A DNA stretch of 64,000 bases from NCBI RefSeq assembly GCF_001688725.2, contig NZ_CP015401.2, positions 3,658,001 through 3,722,000 on the forward strand, in the 5' to 3' direction. Both the position numbers and the translations under genes were made by a program. This stretch comes from Bacteroides caecimuris (GTDB lineage: Bacteria; Bacteroidota; Bacteroidia; Bacteroidales; Bacteroidaceae). Numbering within the stretch: the stretch's first letter is position 1; each line of letters starts with the position of its first letter. Below are positions 27,456 through 35,918 of the stretch, piece by piece. The notes under the pieces are model-generated. The model had not been told where the DNA came from. It made no database searches and was given only the letters and a program-made list of their open reading frames with translations.

Positions 27456-28556
27456 ATGAAAAAGTATCTGAAAATCACATTATTGGTAGTCATTGCTATC
27501 CTTCTTGTCGGAACATTCGTATTCCTTTATCAGAAGTCTAAACCCAAGGTAATCACTTACGAAATAGTAAAACCGGAAGTCACCGACCTCCAAAAGACCA
27601 CAGTGGCTACCGGAAAGGTGGAACCGAGAGACGAAATTTTAATCAAACCGCAGATTTCGGGTATCATCGACAAAGTGTATAAAGAAGCCGGACAAGCTGT
27701 GAAGAAAGGGGAAGTGATTGCCAAAGTAAAAGTAATCCCAGAACTCGGACAACTGAATTCTGCAGAAAGCCGTGTGCGCCTGGCAGAGATTAATGCAACA
27801 CAGGCAGAAACGGATTTTGCCCGTGTAAAGAAGTTGTACGAAGATCAGCTGATTAGCCGGGAAGAATATGAGAAAAGTGAAGTAGCTTTGAAGCAGGCTC
27901 GTGAAGAAAGACAAACGGCTAAAGATAATCTGGAAATCGTAAAAGAAGGGATTACTAAAAATAGCGCATCGTTCAGTAGTACGATGATTCGTTCTACCAT
28001 CGACGGGTTGATTCTGGATGTACCTGTAAAAGCCGGTAACTCTGTAATTATGAGTAACACGTTCAATGATGGAACCACAATTGCTACGGTAGCCAACATG
28101 AGCGACATGATTTTCCGCGGTAATATTGATGAAACGGAAGTGGGACGTATCCACGAACAAATGCCGATCAAGCTGACAATCGGAGCTTTGCAGAATCTGA
28201 CATTCAACGCCATTTTGGAATATATCTCTCCGAAAGGGATAGAAACCAACGGTGCCAACCAATTTGAAATCAAAGCTGCAATTACTATTCCGGATTCCGT
28301 TCAGATTCGTTCCGGATATTCGGCTAATGCGGAAATCGTGTTGCAAAGGGCAAGTCAAGTATTGGCAGTGCCCGAAAGCACTATCGAGTTTAATGGCGAC
28401 TCTACATTTGTGTACATCATGACAGATTCAGTGCCCGAACAAAAGTTCCGGCGTACACAGGTGACTGCCGGAATGAGTGATGGAATCAAGATAGAAATCA
28501 AGAAAGGAATAACTGCACAGGACAAAATACGGGGTGCAGAGAAAAAAGATAAATAA
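27456..28556 (+). CDS. Periplasmic adaptor (membrane-fusion protein, MacA/HlyD type)
   Basis: This 366-residue protein has one N-terminal membrane anchor (TLLVVIAILLVGTFVFLY) and a lipoyl half-motif (VEPRDEILIKPQISGII). A coiled-coil hairpin covers about residues 95-165, and beta-barrel and membrane-proximal domains follow. It bridges the inner-membrane permeases and the TolC-like channel. It starts 56 bp after the second permease and 9 bp before the ATG of the channel gene. Confidence 0.93.
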   Translation: MKKYLKITLLVVIAILLVGTFVFLYQKSKPKVITYEIVKPEVTDLQKTTVATGKVEPRDEILIKPQISGIIDKVYKEAGQAVKKGEVIAKVKVIPELGQLNSAESRVRLAEINATQAETDFARVKKLYEDQLISREEYEKSEVALKQAREERQTAKDNLEIVKEGITKNSASFSSTMIRSTIDGLILDVPVKAGNSVIMSNTFNDGTTIATVANMSDMIFRGNIDETEVGRIHEQMPIKLTIGALQNLTFNAILEYISPKGIETNGANQFEIKAAITIPDSVQIRSGYSANAEIVLQRASQVLAVPESTIEFNGDSTFVYIMTDSVPEQKFRRTQVTAGMSDGIKIEIKKGITAQDKIRGAEKKDK

Positions 28557-28565
28557 TTGAATTCG

Positions 28566-29903
28566 ATGAAAACAATTCGTAAAACCATATCAGCCCTTCT
28601 GCTTGCCGGGGTCGGAATCACTTCTATCCAAGCGCAGAACAACTCTCCGCAAGCATGGACATTGCGGCAATGTATCGACTATGCCATCGAGCATAATATA
28701 GAGATTCGTCAATCCGCCAACAGTGTTGAAGCCAATAAAGTGAGTGTAAACACTAGCAAATGGACACGTCTTCCGAATTTGAGCGGTAGCGCCAGCCAAA
28801 ACTGGAGTTGGGGACGTGCTGCTTCTCCGATAGATAACTCGTATAGTGACATTAACAGTGCCAATACCAGCTTCAGCTTGGGAACCAATGTACCTATATT
28901 TACCGGTTTGCAACTGTCTAACCAATATTCACTTGCCAAGTTGGATTTAAAAGCCGCTATAGAAGATTTGAATAAAGCCAAAGAAGACATTGCAATCAAT
29001 GTCACTTCCGCTTATTTGCAGGTTTTATTCAACCAAGAATTAAGTAAGGTAGCCCATAATCAGGTAAATTTAAGCAAAGACCAGCTAAAGCGTATCCAAG
29101 GGCTCCACGGAGTAGGTAAAGCGTCCCCTTCTGAAGTGGCCGAAGCACAAGCCCGTGTCGCACAGGACGAAATGACTGCTATACAATCAGACAATATGCA
29201 CAAGTTGTCATTATTAGACCTCACCCAGCTTTTGGAATTACCTACGCCTGAAGGATTCGTGCTCGAAAGTCCTAAGGAAGAACTTGAGTTCGAATCTCTC
29301 ACTCCACCGGATGATATATATACACAGGCTCTTGCTTACAAGCCAAGTATTAAGGCTGCAGAATACCGTTTGCAAGGTAGCCTTAATAGCATTCGTATTG
29401 CTCAAAGTGCATTCTATCCACAACTCTCTTTCAGCGCCGGTTTGGGTAGCAATTACTATACGGTGAGCGGAAGATCAGGAAACAGCTTCGGCAGTCAGAT
29501 AAAGAACAACCTGAATAAGTATGTAGGGTTCAACTTGAGCATTCCGATCTTTAATCGTTTTTCTACACGAAACCGGGTACGTACCGCGCGTTTACAACAA
29601 ATAGACTTATCTTTGAGATTGGATAACGCAAAGAAAGCACTCTACAAAGAGATTCAGCAGGCTTGGTATAATGCTCTAGCTGCAGAAAGCAAATACAATT
29701 CCAGTGAAGTGGCAGTGAAAGCCAACGAGGAGTCTTTCCGCCTGATGAGCGAAAAGTTCAATAACGGCAAAGCTACCTTTGTAGAATATAATGAAGCCAA
29801 ACTTAATCTGACTAGGGCTCTTTCGGATAAGTTGCAAGCAAAATATGACTATCTGTTCCGGACTAAAATTCTGGATTTCTACAAAGGACAAGTCATTGAA
29901 TAA
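28566..29903 (+). CDS. TolC family outer-membrane efflux channel
   Basis: This 445-residue protein has a signal peptide (MKTIRKTISALLLAGVGITS, ending IQAQ) and two repeated helical regions typical of TolC (LRQCIDYAIEHNIEI and SIRIAQSAFYPQLSFSAGLG). I chose the ATG at 28566. An in-frame TTG at 28557 would only add three residues. It forms the outer-membrane exit duct of the ABC exporter encoded immediately upstream. Confidence 0.93.
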   Translation: MKTIRKTISALLLAGVGITSIQAQNNSPQAWTLRQCIDYAIEHNIEIRQSANSVEANKVSVNTSKWTRLPNLSGSASQNWSWGRAASPIDNSYSDINSANTSFSLGTNVPIFTGLQLSNQYSLAKLDLKAAIEDLNKAKEDIAINVTSAYLQVLFNQELSKVAHNQVNLSKDQLKRIQGLHGVGKASPSEVAEAQARVAQDEMTAIQSDNMHKLSLLDLTQLLELPTPEGFVLESPKEELEFESLTPPDDIYTQALAYKPSIKAAEYRLQGSLNSIRIAQSAFYPQLSFSAGLGSNYYTVSGRSGNSFGSQIKNNLNKYVGFNLSIPIFNRFSTRNRVRTARLQQIDLSLRLDNAKKALYKEIQQAWYNALAAESKYNSSEVAVKANEESFRLMSEKFNNGKATFVEYNEAKLNLTRALSDKLQAKYDYLFRTKILDFYKGQVIE

Positions 29904-29929
29904 AAAGAAATATATTTGAGTTTAGTATA

Positions 29930-30110
29930 GTAGTTCCTTAAAACATATCCGTTTGCGACATCAGATAGATTACAAAACGTTTCGCACAGCAAGGAGTAAT
30001 AAGTAAAATCGAGGCGGATAGTATCCGCCCCGACATCCAAGTTACGGGCGACGCCCGAAATAGTCTAGCCAGTGAAAAACCGGAGTCTAGTTCTCCTACC
30101 ACTGAGGAGC
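29930..30110. repeat. Structured intergenic sequence with three short hairpins
   Basis: Between the convergent tolC-like gene and the RS-rich gene lie GGCGGATA/TATCCGCC (30013-30029), CGGGCG/CGCCCG (30045-30057) and GGAG/CTCC with CTCC/GGAG around 30082-30109. The composition is more GC-rich than the surroundings. It may be an interspersed repeat or a termination region. It codes for nothing convincing. Confidence 0.4.
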
Positions 30111-30142
30111 AATGAGATTGATATAAATAATAAAGGAATAGG

Positions 30143-31213
30143 TTATCTTCTTGAACTGCTGCTTCTTTCAGAGGAACGGGAAGAGCTTTGAGTGTTATTA
30201 CCTCTCGTACTTCCGGAAGAAGAACGTCTTTCTGTTTGTCCGCTGGAAACATTGCTCCGGGTAGAGCTAGAACTACTACGGCTAGAATTACCACGACTGG
30301 AAGAACGATTGTTTCTTTCGGAACTGTTATTTCTATTATAGGAACCACTACTATTGTTTCGCCTGCTTGAACTTTCCCTTGAGCTGCTACTTGTTTTTCC
30401 ACTTTCACGGTTCGGACCGGAACTTGCTTCCGGACGGGGACGAGTCGACGTCCCAGGTCGCGTTGTTGTTCCGGGACGAGACGTATTAGGACGAGACGTA
30501 TCAGGACGAGTAGATGTGCTTGGACGAGATGTTCCGGGACGTGTTGCCGATGCCCCCGGACGGGAAGAATGACCCGGACGCGTCGGTGCATTATGCGGAC
30601 GCATGGAAGTATTGGGACGGAACCGGACAGAACCGAAGTCCGAACGACGGTAGGAGTGATATACTCTCTGATCTCTCACCCGGTGCGGTGCAGAGTAATG
30701 GTTGAAATTAGTATATCTTCCCCGATAGTAGCTTGCATGGTGAAAGTGCGGACGATAATGCGCTCCACAATAAGTACGGTAATGATAAGGCACACCAAAA
30801 TAAAACAAGCTATGGTTCGGGTAATTGATGTAAACCCTGAAACTCCATTTCCCTCCGGTTACATAAATCGGTCGATAGAAATACTCGGCACCCAGAAACC
30901 GGCGATACTGTGCATCGCTCAATACCCAGCGAAGATCGTCGTTACGGATATCCAAAGCTTCATAATAATCATCCAATGCCCATTCGTAACCACGTGCTAC
31001 GTAATCCATTATATTACGGACAGAATAAATAAAGTCGTAATTAATCTCATACGCATCATTATATTGCTGTGTACTCAAGCTCAATTCATACGCCATCTTA
31101 TCGGTAAGAAAACGTGTCTCCTTACGTACCTTGCCGGTGCTCATTCCAGCCATTACGGTCATATTGGCAGTCAGACCGACCGCAAAGAGTAAAAACAGTA
31201 TTCGTTTCATCAT
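30143..31213 (-). CDS. Secreted protein with Arg/Ser/Pro-rich low-complexity C-terminus
   Basis: This 356-residue protein has a signal peptide (ending VMAG). Residues about 30-130 form a folded domain (TDKMAYELSLSTQQYND, YEWALDDYYEALDIR, LSDAQYRRFLG) of a type seen in Bacteroides envelope proteins. A His/Tyr-rich segment follows. From about residue 195 the chain is almost entirely low complexity, first TRPGTS/TRPDTS repeats and then Ser/Arg/Asn. The tail is strongly basic and probably disordered, and could bind surface polymers. It is downstream of and on the same strand as the DUF4476 gene, with a gap of 101 bp. Function unknown. Confidence 0.8.
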   Translation of the reverse strand: MMKRILFLLFAVGLTANMTVMAGMSTGKVRKETRFLTDKMAYELSLSTQQYNDAYEINYDFIYSVRNIMDYVARGYEWALDDYYEALDIRNDDLRWVLSDAQYRRFLGAEYFYRPIYVTGGKWSFRVYINYPNHSLFYFGVPYHYRTYCGAHYRPHFHHASYYRGRYTNFNHYSAPHRVRDQRVYHSYRRSDFGSVRFRPNTSMRPHNAPTRPGHSSRPGASATRPGTSRPSTSTRPDTSRPNTSRPGTTTRPGTSTRPRPEASSGPNRESGKTSSSSRESSSRRNNSSGSYNRNNSSERNNRSSSRGNSSRSSSSSTRSNVSSGQTERRSSSGSTRGNNTQSSSRSSERSSSSRR

Positions 31214-31314
31214 TCAATCTCCTATCATTTATTATTCTGATAATATTCCTCAATAAACATGCTTAACATATCTCTATAATCGTACAGTTCTATAACCGTA
31301 CAGTCAATATAGTA

Positions 31315-31992
31315 TCAATGCTCACTGTATTCCTTCACAAAATCATACATCTTTTTTTTGTTAGAAGAAAATGTCAGACTATTAATCACCATAAAGAAAG
31401 CCTCTTTATCCACAATCCGCGGATATATCATTTTCATAATCTTCATTCGCTCATTATCGAACGCATAGAATTTCACCAACTGAAGACATTGATCGGCCGT
31501 AAAATCAGAACTAGCCAATGCAGCATTGATTAACGCAATGCGATCTTTCTCGAAAGGCTCATTCTTGACATTATCAAAAAACGCTTGAAAAAGCTGTTTG
31601 TTCATTACCCTGTCATACCGATCATAAACCGGGCGATGTCCACCGTGTTCCGGACGTCCGGGTCTGTTGTCCGGACGCATCTCATCACGTCCATTCACCA
31701 TTATTTCCATTACACCGCTTCCTTTGAAATAAACACGTTCATTGTACAATCTTTCCCCTTTCCATACTCGTTCACCGGGCCGGGTAAACCGGGTGGCATA
31801 CACTTCGACGGTATAATAGCCCGATTTCAAATTAGCAACGAAACAAGTGGTAGTTGGCAAACAGATTTGGTTTCCTCCCAGGTAAACAAGTATCGGAGTA
31901 TTCCCACCGTCAATGCGGATTCCGTTAACAGACTGTGCTTGTAAGGAAAGGGCAGCGAACAGGATGCAGAAACTTATTATAATCTTACGCAT
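31315..31992 (-). CDS. DUF4476 domain secreted protein
   Basis: This 225-residue protein has a signal peptide ending LSLQAQ. The N-terminal part (VNGIRIDGGNTPILVYLGGN) is beta-rich. The C-terminal 95 residues (LFQAFFDNVKNEPFEKDRIA, QCLQLVKFYAFDNERMKIMK) match the helical DUF4476 repeat found in Bacteroidetes. It is probably periplasmic or outer-membrane associated. It precedes the RS-rich gene on the same strand and may be cotranscribed with it. Function unknown. Confidence 0.85.
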   Translation of the reverse strand: MRKIIISFCILFAALSLQAQSVNGIRIDGGNTPILVYLGGNQICLPTTTCFVANLKSGYYTVEVYATRFTRPGERVWKGERLYNERVYFKGSGVMEIMVNGRDEMRPDNRPGRPEHGGHRPVYDRYDRVMNKQLFQAFFDNVKNEPFEKDRIALINAALASSDFTADQCLQLVKFYAFDNERMKIMKMIYPRIVDKEAFFMVINSLTFSSNKKKMYDFVKEYSEH

Positions 31993-32035
31993 AACTTATT
32001 TGGTTTTTATTATTTATATCTTTAATCTGATACCA

Positions 32036-32066
32036 CAAAAATAGGGTGAGGAAACTCCCCACCCCA
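32036..32066 (-). terminator. Terminator of the CvfB-like gene
   Basis: On the minus strand GGGTGGGGA pairs with TCCTCACCC (one mismatch) across GTT and is followed by TATTTTTG. It lies about 40 bp after the stop at 32108. Confidence 0.7.
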
Positions 32067-32107
32067 ATGATTCTCTCTATTCGTATGTAGGGAAATCCCT
32101 ATTCTGT

Positions 32108-32947
32108 TTAGGAATCCGCCAAAACAATGCCATCCTCGTGCAAGGTAATCAGACGTTTCTTATACAAGTCGCCCACTCCTTTCTTAAAGGTTTTCTTGCT
32201 GACACCAAACGTGCCGTAGATATCTTCCGCAGGGCTTTTATCATTCAAGTTGATTCGTCCCCCGTGCTCTTTGATATATTCTAGCAGCGTTTTCGAAAAA
32301 TCGTCAATCTTTTCAAAACCGGGTTTCTGAAGAATCAAATCTACCTTGCCATCTTCACGCACCTGTTTCACAAAAGCTTTCATCTCCATCCCTGTCTCCA
32401 ACGGACAGAATATTTCATTTTCATACAACAAACCGCTATACATATCATCTATAATTGCCTTAAAGCCTAAGTCCGTCTTCTGCCAGATAAGAATATTCAC
32501 CTCTGCTCCCGAAGCATATTCCGGCTTTTCTTTCGACAGATAACGTTCCACTTTTGCCGAAGCTACAATACGATAACTCTCTTCATCCACATGTGCATGA
32601 ACCACATACTTCCGTCCAACCTGCATTTTCATCTTCTGCTCACGGAACGGCACAAACAGGTCTTTCATCAATCCCCAGTTCAGGAAAGCTCCGTATTGAT
32701 TTACCCAGGAGACTTCCAGACAAGCAAACTGTCCGACTTGCACTAACGGGGTCAGTGTCGTAGCAATCAGCCTCTCATCCATATCCAGATAAAGAAACAC
32801 ATTCAAAATATCCCCTATCTTACAATCCTCGGGCACATAACGGGTAGGCAACAAAATCTCACCTTCTTCCCCACCGTCGAGATATACGCCGAAATCGACT
32901 TCTTTCACGACTTCAAGCTGGTTGAACTTTCCTAATTCGATGCTCAT
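32108..32947 (-). CDS. CvfB/YitL-like S1 RNA-binding protein
   Basis: This 279-residue protein consists of S1-like domains, the first with FGVYLDGGEEGEILLPTRYV and the second with VSWVNQYGAFLNWGLMKDLF, and a C-terminal winged helix (KSPAEDIYGTFGVSKKTFKK). This matches the CvfB family, cytosolic RNA-binding regulators. On the minus strand TATCTTTG (32982-32975) just upstream is a plausible -7 box. It is the last core gene before the accessory island. Confidence 0.88.
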   Translation of the reverse strand: MSIELGKFNQLEVVKEVDFGVYLDGGEEGEILLPTRYVPEDCKIGDILNVFLYLDMDERLIATTLTPLVQVGQFACLEVSWVNQYGAFLNWGLMKDLFVPFREQKMKMQVGRKYVVHAHVDEESYRIVASAKVERYLSKEKPEYASGAEVNILIWQKTDLGFKAIIDDMYSGLLYENEIFCPLETGMEMKAFVKQVREDGKVDLILQKPGFEKIDDFSKTLLEYIKEHGGRINLNDKSPAEDIYGTFGVSKKTFKKGVGDLYKKRLITLHEDGIVLADS

Positions 32948-33334
32948 ATTCTTATCTATTTATTATATAAGATACAAAGATACAACAAAGAAGCGAAAGT
33001 GAGTGCGAAATGGGGAAAGAATGTTGTCTGTTAGCGATTTAACAGTATTTGCCAAGATGTTACAATACCATCAAATGCCAATGAAAAGCCAAGAAATGAC
33101 AAAGTTTCGTTACTATACCATTACTTTGATTCTTGATTTCAATGGAGTATATTGGTTGCTGTAACTGATTGAATAGCAATGTTTGTTAAGCGATTGCAGT
33201 TGCAAATATAGGAAAATTTCTCATATCTTCGTTCCTGTTTCGCTTCGGCTGATTCTTTTGCACCGATACGCTGTGTTTTGCCTATCGTCACTCAACTCTA
33301 CAAGTAATAATTTCGCAAACAAAAAAGTAGAGTT
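32948..33334. other. Gap at the left edge of the accessory island
   Basis: This 387-bp gap holds the cvfB promoter region (-7 box at 32975-32982, minus strand) and, on its right, the leader of the integrase gene. I see no tRNA gene. I find no convincing long direct repeat shared with the right end of the island. The left boundary must lie somewhere in here. Confidence 0.5.
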
Positions 33335-34570
33335 ATGAACAGAAGCACTTTCAGAGTATTATTCTATCTCAAACGCAATGCCCCGAAAAAGAACGGGCTT
33401 GTGCCTGTGATGTGCCGCATCACCGTAAACGGCAAGATTTCCCAATTCAGTTGCAAACTGGATGTAGAGGAAAAGTTATGGAATGTCAGTCTCGGCAGAA
33501 TGTCGGGAAGAAGCATTGTTGCACAAGAAACCAACCGAATGTTGGATAAAATCAGAATAGGCATCAACAAGGCTTATCAAGAAATTATGGATAGGGATGG
33601 TTATGTGTCTGCAGAGAAGGTCAGAAATGCTTTCTTGGGTATGGGACAAAACCATAAAACCCTGCTTGCTGTATTTCGACAGCACAATGAAGATTACGCC
33701 AGACAAGTGGGCAAGATGAAAAGCCAACGCAGTTATTGGAAGTATTGCACCGTTTACGACCATTTGGAAGAATTCATCAAGCATCGCTACAAGGTAAGCG
33801 ATATTGCCTTGCGTGAGCTGTCCCCGGCATTCATCACCGACTTCGAGTTGTTCCTCCGTACTGAGAAGAATCATTGCACCAATACCGTATGGTCGTATAT
33901 GATGCCGTTCCGCAGTATTATATATACAGCCATCAACAACGGTTGGTTACAACGCGACCCGTTTTATGCTTATCGTATTACAAAGGAAGAAACCAAAAAA
34001 GGATTCTTAACCAAAGAAGAAATCACGATGCTTATCAACGGAACATTCAAGAAGAAAAGTTACGAACTGATTAGAGACCTTTTCATTTTCTGTTGTTTCA
34101 GCGGATTGAGTTGGAGGGATATGTATAATCTCACAACCGACAATTTACAAACATCATTCGATGGGCATTTATGGATTAAGACCAATCGACAAAAGACGGG
34201 AACGGAAACCAATATCCGATTGCTCGACACTGCCAAACATATCATCGAGAAGTATCAAAGTCTGGCGGAAGGCAATAAATTGTTGCCTGTACCCTGTTAT
34301 GCCAATTGCCGACATGGGATAAAGGCTGTGGCTAAACTATGCGGAATTCAAAAGAACGTCTGTTGGCATCAAAGCAGGCATTCATACGCCACGACCATTT
34401 GCTTATCCAATGGAGTGCCCATTGAAACGCTATCCAAATTGATGGGGCATACAAGCATACGAAGCACTCAAATTTATGCAAAGATTACAGCCGAGAAGGT
34501 AAGCAATGATATTGAGAATCTATCCAAGCAAATAGAATCGCTGGAGACTTTTATTTGTAAAGCCATTTAA
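33335..34570 (+). CDS. Tyrosine recombinase (integrase), Bacteroides type
   Basis: This 411-residue protein has an N-terminal arm-binding segment (FRVLFYLKRNAPKKNGLVPV) typical of Bacteroidetes conjugative-element integrases and a SAM-like core-binding domain at about 100-210. The catalytic domain has the first Arg region (FSGLSWRDMYNLT), HQSRHSYATT (HxxR), a conserved LMGHTSIRSTQ and the nucleophile Tyr in IYAKIT. All catalytic residues look intact. It faces into the island it probably mobilises. It is followed by a small hypothetical gene and a terminator at 35252-35295. Confidence 0.92.
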   Translation: MNRSTFRVLFYLKRNAPKKNGLVPVMCRITVNGKISQFSCKLDVEEKLWNVSLGRMSGRSIVAQETNRMLDKIRIGINKAYQEIMDRDGYVSAEKVRNAFLGMGQNHKTLLAVFRQHNEDYARQVGKMKSQRSYWKYCTVYDHLEEFIKHRYKVSDIALRELSPAFITDFELFLRTEKNHCTNTVWSYMMPFRSIIYTAINNGWLQRDPFYAYRITKEETKKGFLTKEEITMLINGTFKKKSYELIRDLFIFCCFSGLSWRDMYNLTTDNLQTSFDGHLWIKTNRQKTGTETNIRLLDTAKHIIEKYQSLAEGNKLLPVPCYANCRHGIKAVAKLCGIQKNVCWHQSRHSYATTICLSNGVPIETLSKLMGHTSIRSTQIYAKITAEKVSNDIENLSKQIESLETFICKAI

Positions 34571-34592
34571 CAACCTCTAAAACCAAGAAACG

Positions 34593-34991
34593 ATGAAACA
34601 AGAAAGAAACATCATAACAATGGGTGAATATGGAAGAATCCATTTCCCGAGCACAACGAACAATGACATTTGGATGAACACAAATGAATTGATTGAGCTG
34701 TTCGGTATCAAATATTCGATTTTAAGAGGTAATATCAAAGCCATATACAAAAGCGGAATCCTTGATGAATGTGAGGTACAAAGATGTATCAAATTATCCA
34801 ATGGAATAAGCATAGATGTTTATGCACTCCTGATGATTGTTGCTCTATCTTTTCGACTAAATACATTGGGAGCATACAAGGTTAGAGAGTGTGTAATGAA
34901 CAAACTCGCAACCAAGCCAAGAAACGGCGTACTGTTTTTGAATGTGCATACGCACGAATGTATGAATGAAAATAAGTATGGACATAACTAA
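34593..34991 (+). CDS. Hypothetical protein downstream of the integrase
   Basis: This 132-residue protein begins 22 bp after the integrase stop, so it is likely cotranscribed. It has no signal peptide. The region NTNELIELFGIKYSILRGNI reads like a helix-turn-helix, and I do not recognise the rest. Small proteins of this kind often follow Bacteroides integrases and may act as excision or regulatory factors. That is inference from position only. Confidence 0.6.
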   Translation: MKQERNIITMGEYGRIHFPSTTNNDIWMNTNELIELFGIKYSILRGNIKAIYKSGILDECEVQRCIKLSNGISIDVYALLMIVALSFRLNTLGAYKVRECVMNKLATKPRNGVLFLNVHTHECMNENKYGHN

Positions 34992-35215
34992 ATGCGTATA
35001 GATGTGGGTATGATGCTACATTCAAATGTACCCATGTATGAAATTCCCATCATACGTTCATTCCTCTATGGTTACAAAGGTATGTGCGAACACCTTATGA
35101 AATCTGCAAGTTCAAGCGGCAAGCCGTTTTCGGAACAATCTTCCTCTCATACTTCGAATGTATTGATCCGAAAAAACTTGCATATTTCAAGGTCGCACAG
35201 GTAAAGTACCCATAG
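34992..35215 (+). pseudogene. Possible fragment of a decayed element gene
   Basis: A 70-codon frame starts at 34992, directly after the preceding stop. A second frame from about 35050 to 35215 also reads protein-like (FGTIFLSYFECIDPKKLAYF). This suggests a remnant with a frameshift rather than an intact gene. I do not recognise a family. Confidence 0.25.
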
Positions 35216-35251
35216 AGGAGATGACCGACCGATGGGAAACAGGAAACTCAG

Positions 35252-35295
35252 ACGGATAGTAGAGCATAGATAGCTCTGCTATCCGTTTCTTTTTT
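35252..35295 (+). terminator. Terminator after the integrase transcript
   Basis: ACGGATAGTAGAGC pairs with GCTCTGCTATCCGT (one internal mismatch) and is followed by TTCTTTTTT. Confidence 0.75.
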
Positions 35296-35690
35296 AGAAG
35301 GAAGAATCCCTCCCTCAAAGAAACAGCAATTCTATGTTTGCCACAGACCGGTCGGCTTGCTGTCCTGCTGGCTATACGGCAGGCACACATGCGGGCTGTA
35401 TAGCTTTATTGCCCACAAACTTGACAACCGCCATATTGCTTACCTATGTTATGGCAGTCCCAATTACAAGCCAAGAGTTGAAACTTTAGACTTGTATTCT
35501 TCTGGACACAGCAAGGTATGTTTTGAGTAACTCAAAACCTTTCGGGTTACTCCCGAAAACCTTGCCGCATTCTGCGAACTTATCCCTCCGAAGTCGGGAT
35601 AATTAGTAAGTTGGGAATTTTTCTTGGCTATTATTCTTTTATTCCCGATAAAATAAATACCTTTGCGTTAAATTCAATAGATTGATTATA
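35296..35690. other. Non-coding gap before the restriction operon, with paired hairpins
   Basis: No credible gene is present. At 35511-35565 an outer stem GCAAGGT/ACCTTGC encloses two side-by-side hairpins, GTTTTGAGT-A-ACTCAAAAC and TTTCGGG-TTACT-CCCGAAA, which would form a three-way junction. Such clustered inverted repeats are typical of transfer origins or recombination sites. No relaxase gene is in the window. The operon promoter lies at the right end of the gap. Confidence 0.5.
35658..35665 (+). promoter_or_regulatory. Candidate -7 box of the restriction operon
   Basis: TACCTTTG matches TAnnTTTG exactly and lies 25 bp before the ATG of the HTH gene. No TTTG is at the ideal -33 distance. 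Confidence 0.5.
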
Positions 35691-35888
35691 ATGGAGGATA
35701 TAAATCGTCTTAAAATAGTGCTTGTCGAAAAGAAGAAAACAGGCAAATGGTTGGCAGAACAATTAGGTAAAAATCCGTCAACTGTATCTAAATGGTGTTC
35801 CAATGTGGCACAACCTGATTTGGCAACATTAGTAAAGATTGCGACCTTATTGGAGGTTGATGTGCAGAATTTGATAAATAAAGCGTAA
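35691..35888 (+). CDS. Small Cro/CI-type HTH regulator
   Basis: This 65-residue protein is almost only a helix-turn-helix (GKWLAEQLGKNPSTVSKWCS). I chose the ATG at 35691. An in-frame TTG at 35682 precedes it. It begins the operon 30 bp before hsdM. By analogy with control proteins of restriction systems it may time expression of the modification and restriction genes. This is inferred from size and position. Confidence 0.8.
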   Translation: MEDINRLKIVLVEKKKTGKWLAEQLGKNPSTVSKWCSNVAQPDLATLVKIATLLEVDVQNLINKA

Positions 35889-35918
35889 CTCTACCATAAG
35901 TATAAATCGAAAGTTTTT

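Noticed and set aside
29938..30591. 217-codon minus-strand frame
   Set aside because: It overlaps the RS-rich gene in another frame, lacks a signal or known domain, and is a by-product of repetitive composition.
33000..33330. tRNA gene as integration target
   Set aside because: No cloverleaf or TTC-arm sequence could be recognised in the gap.
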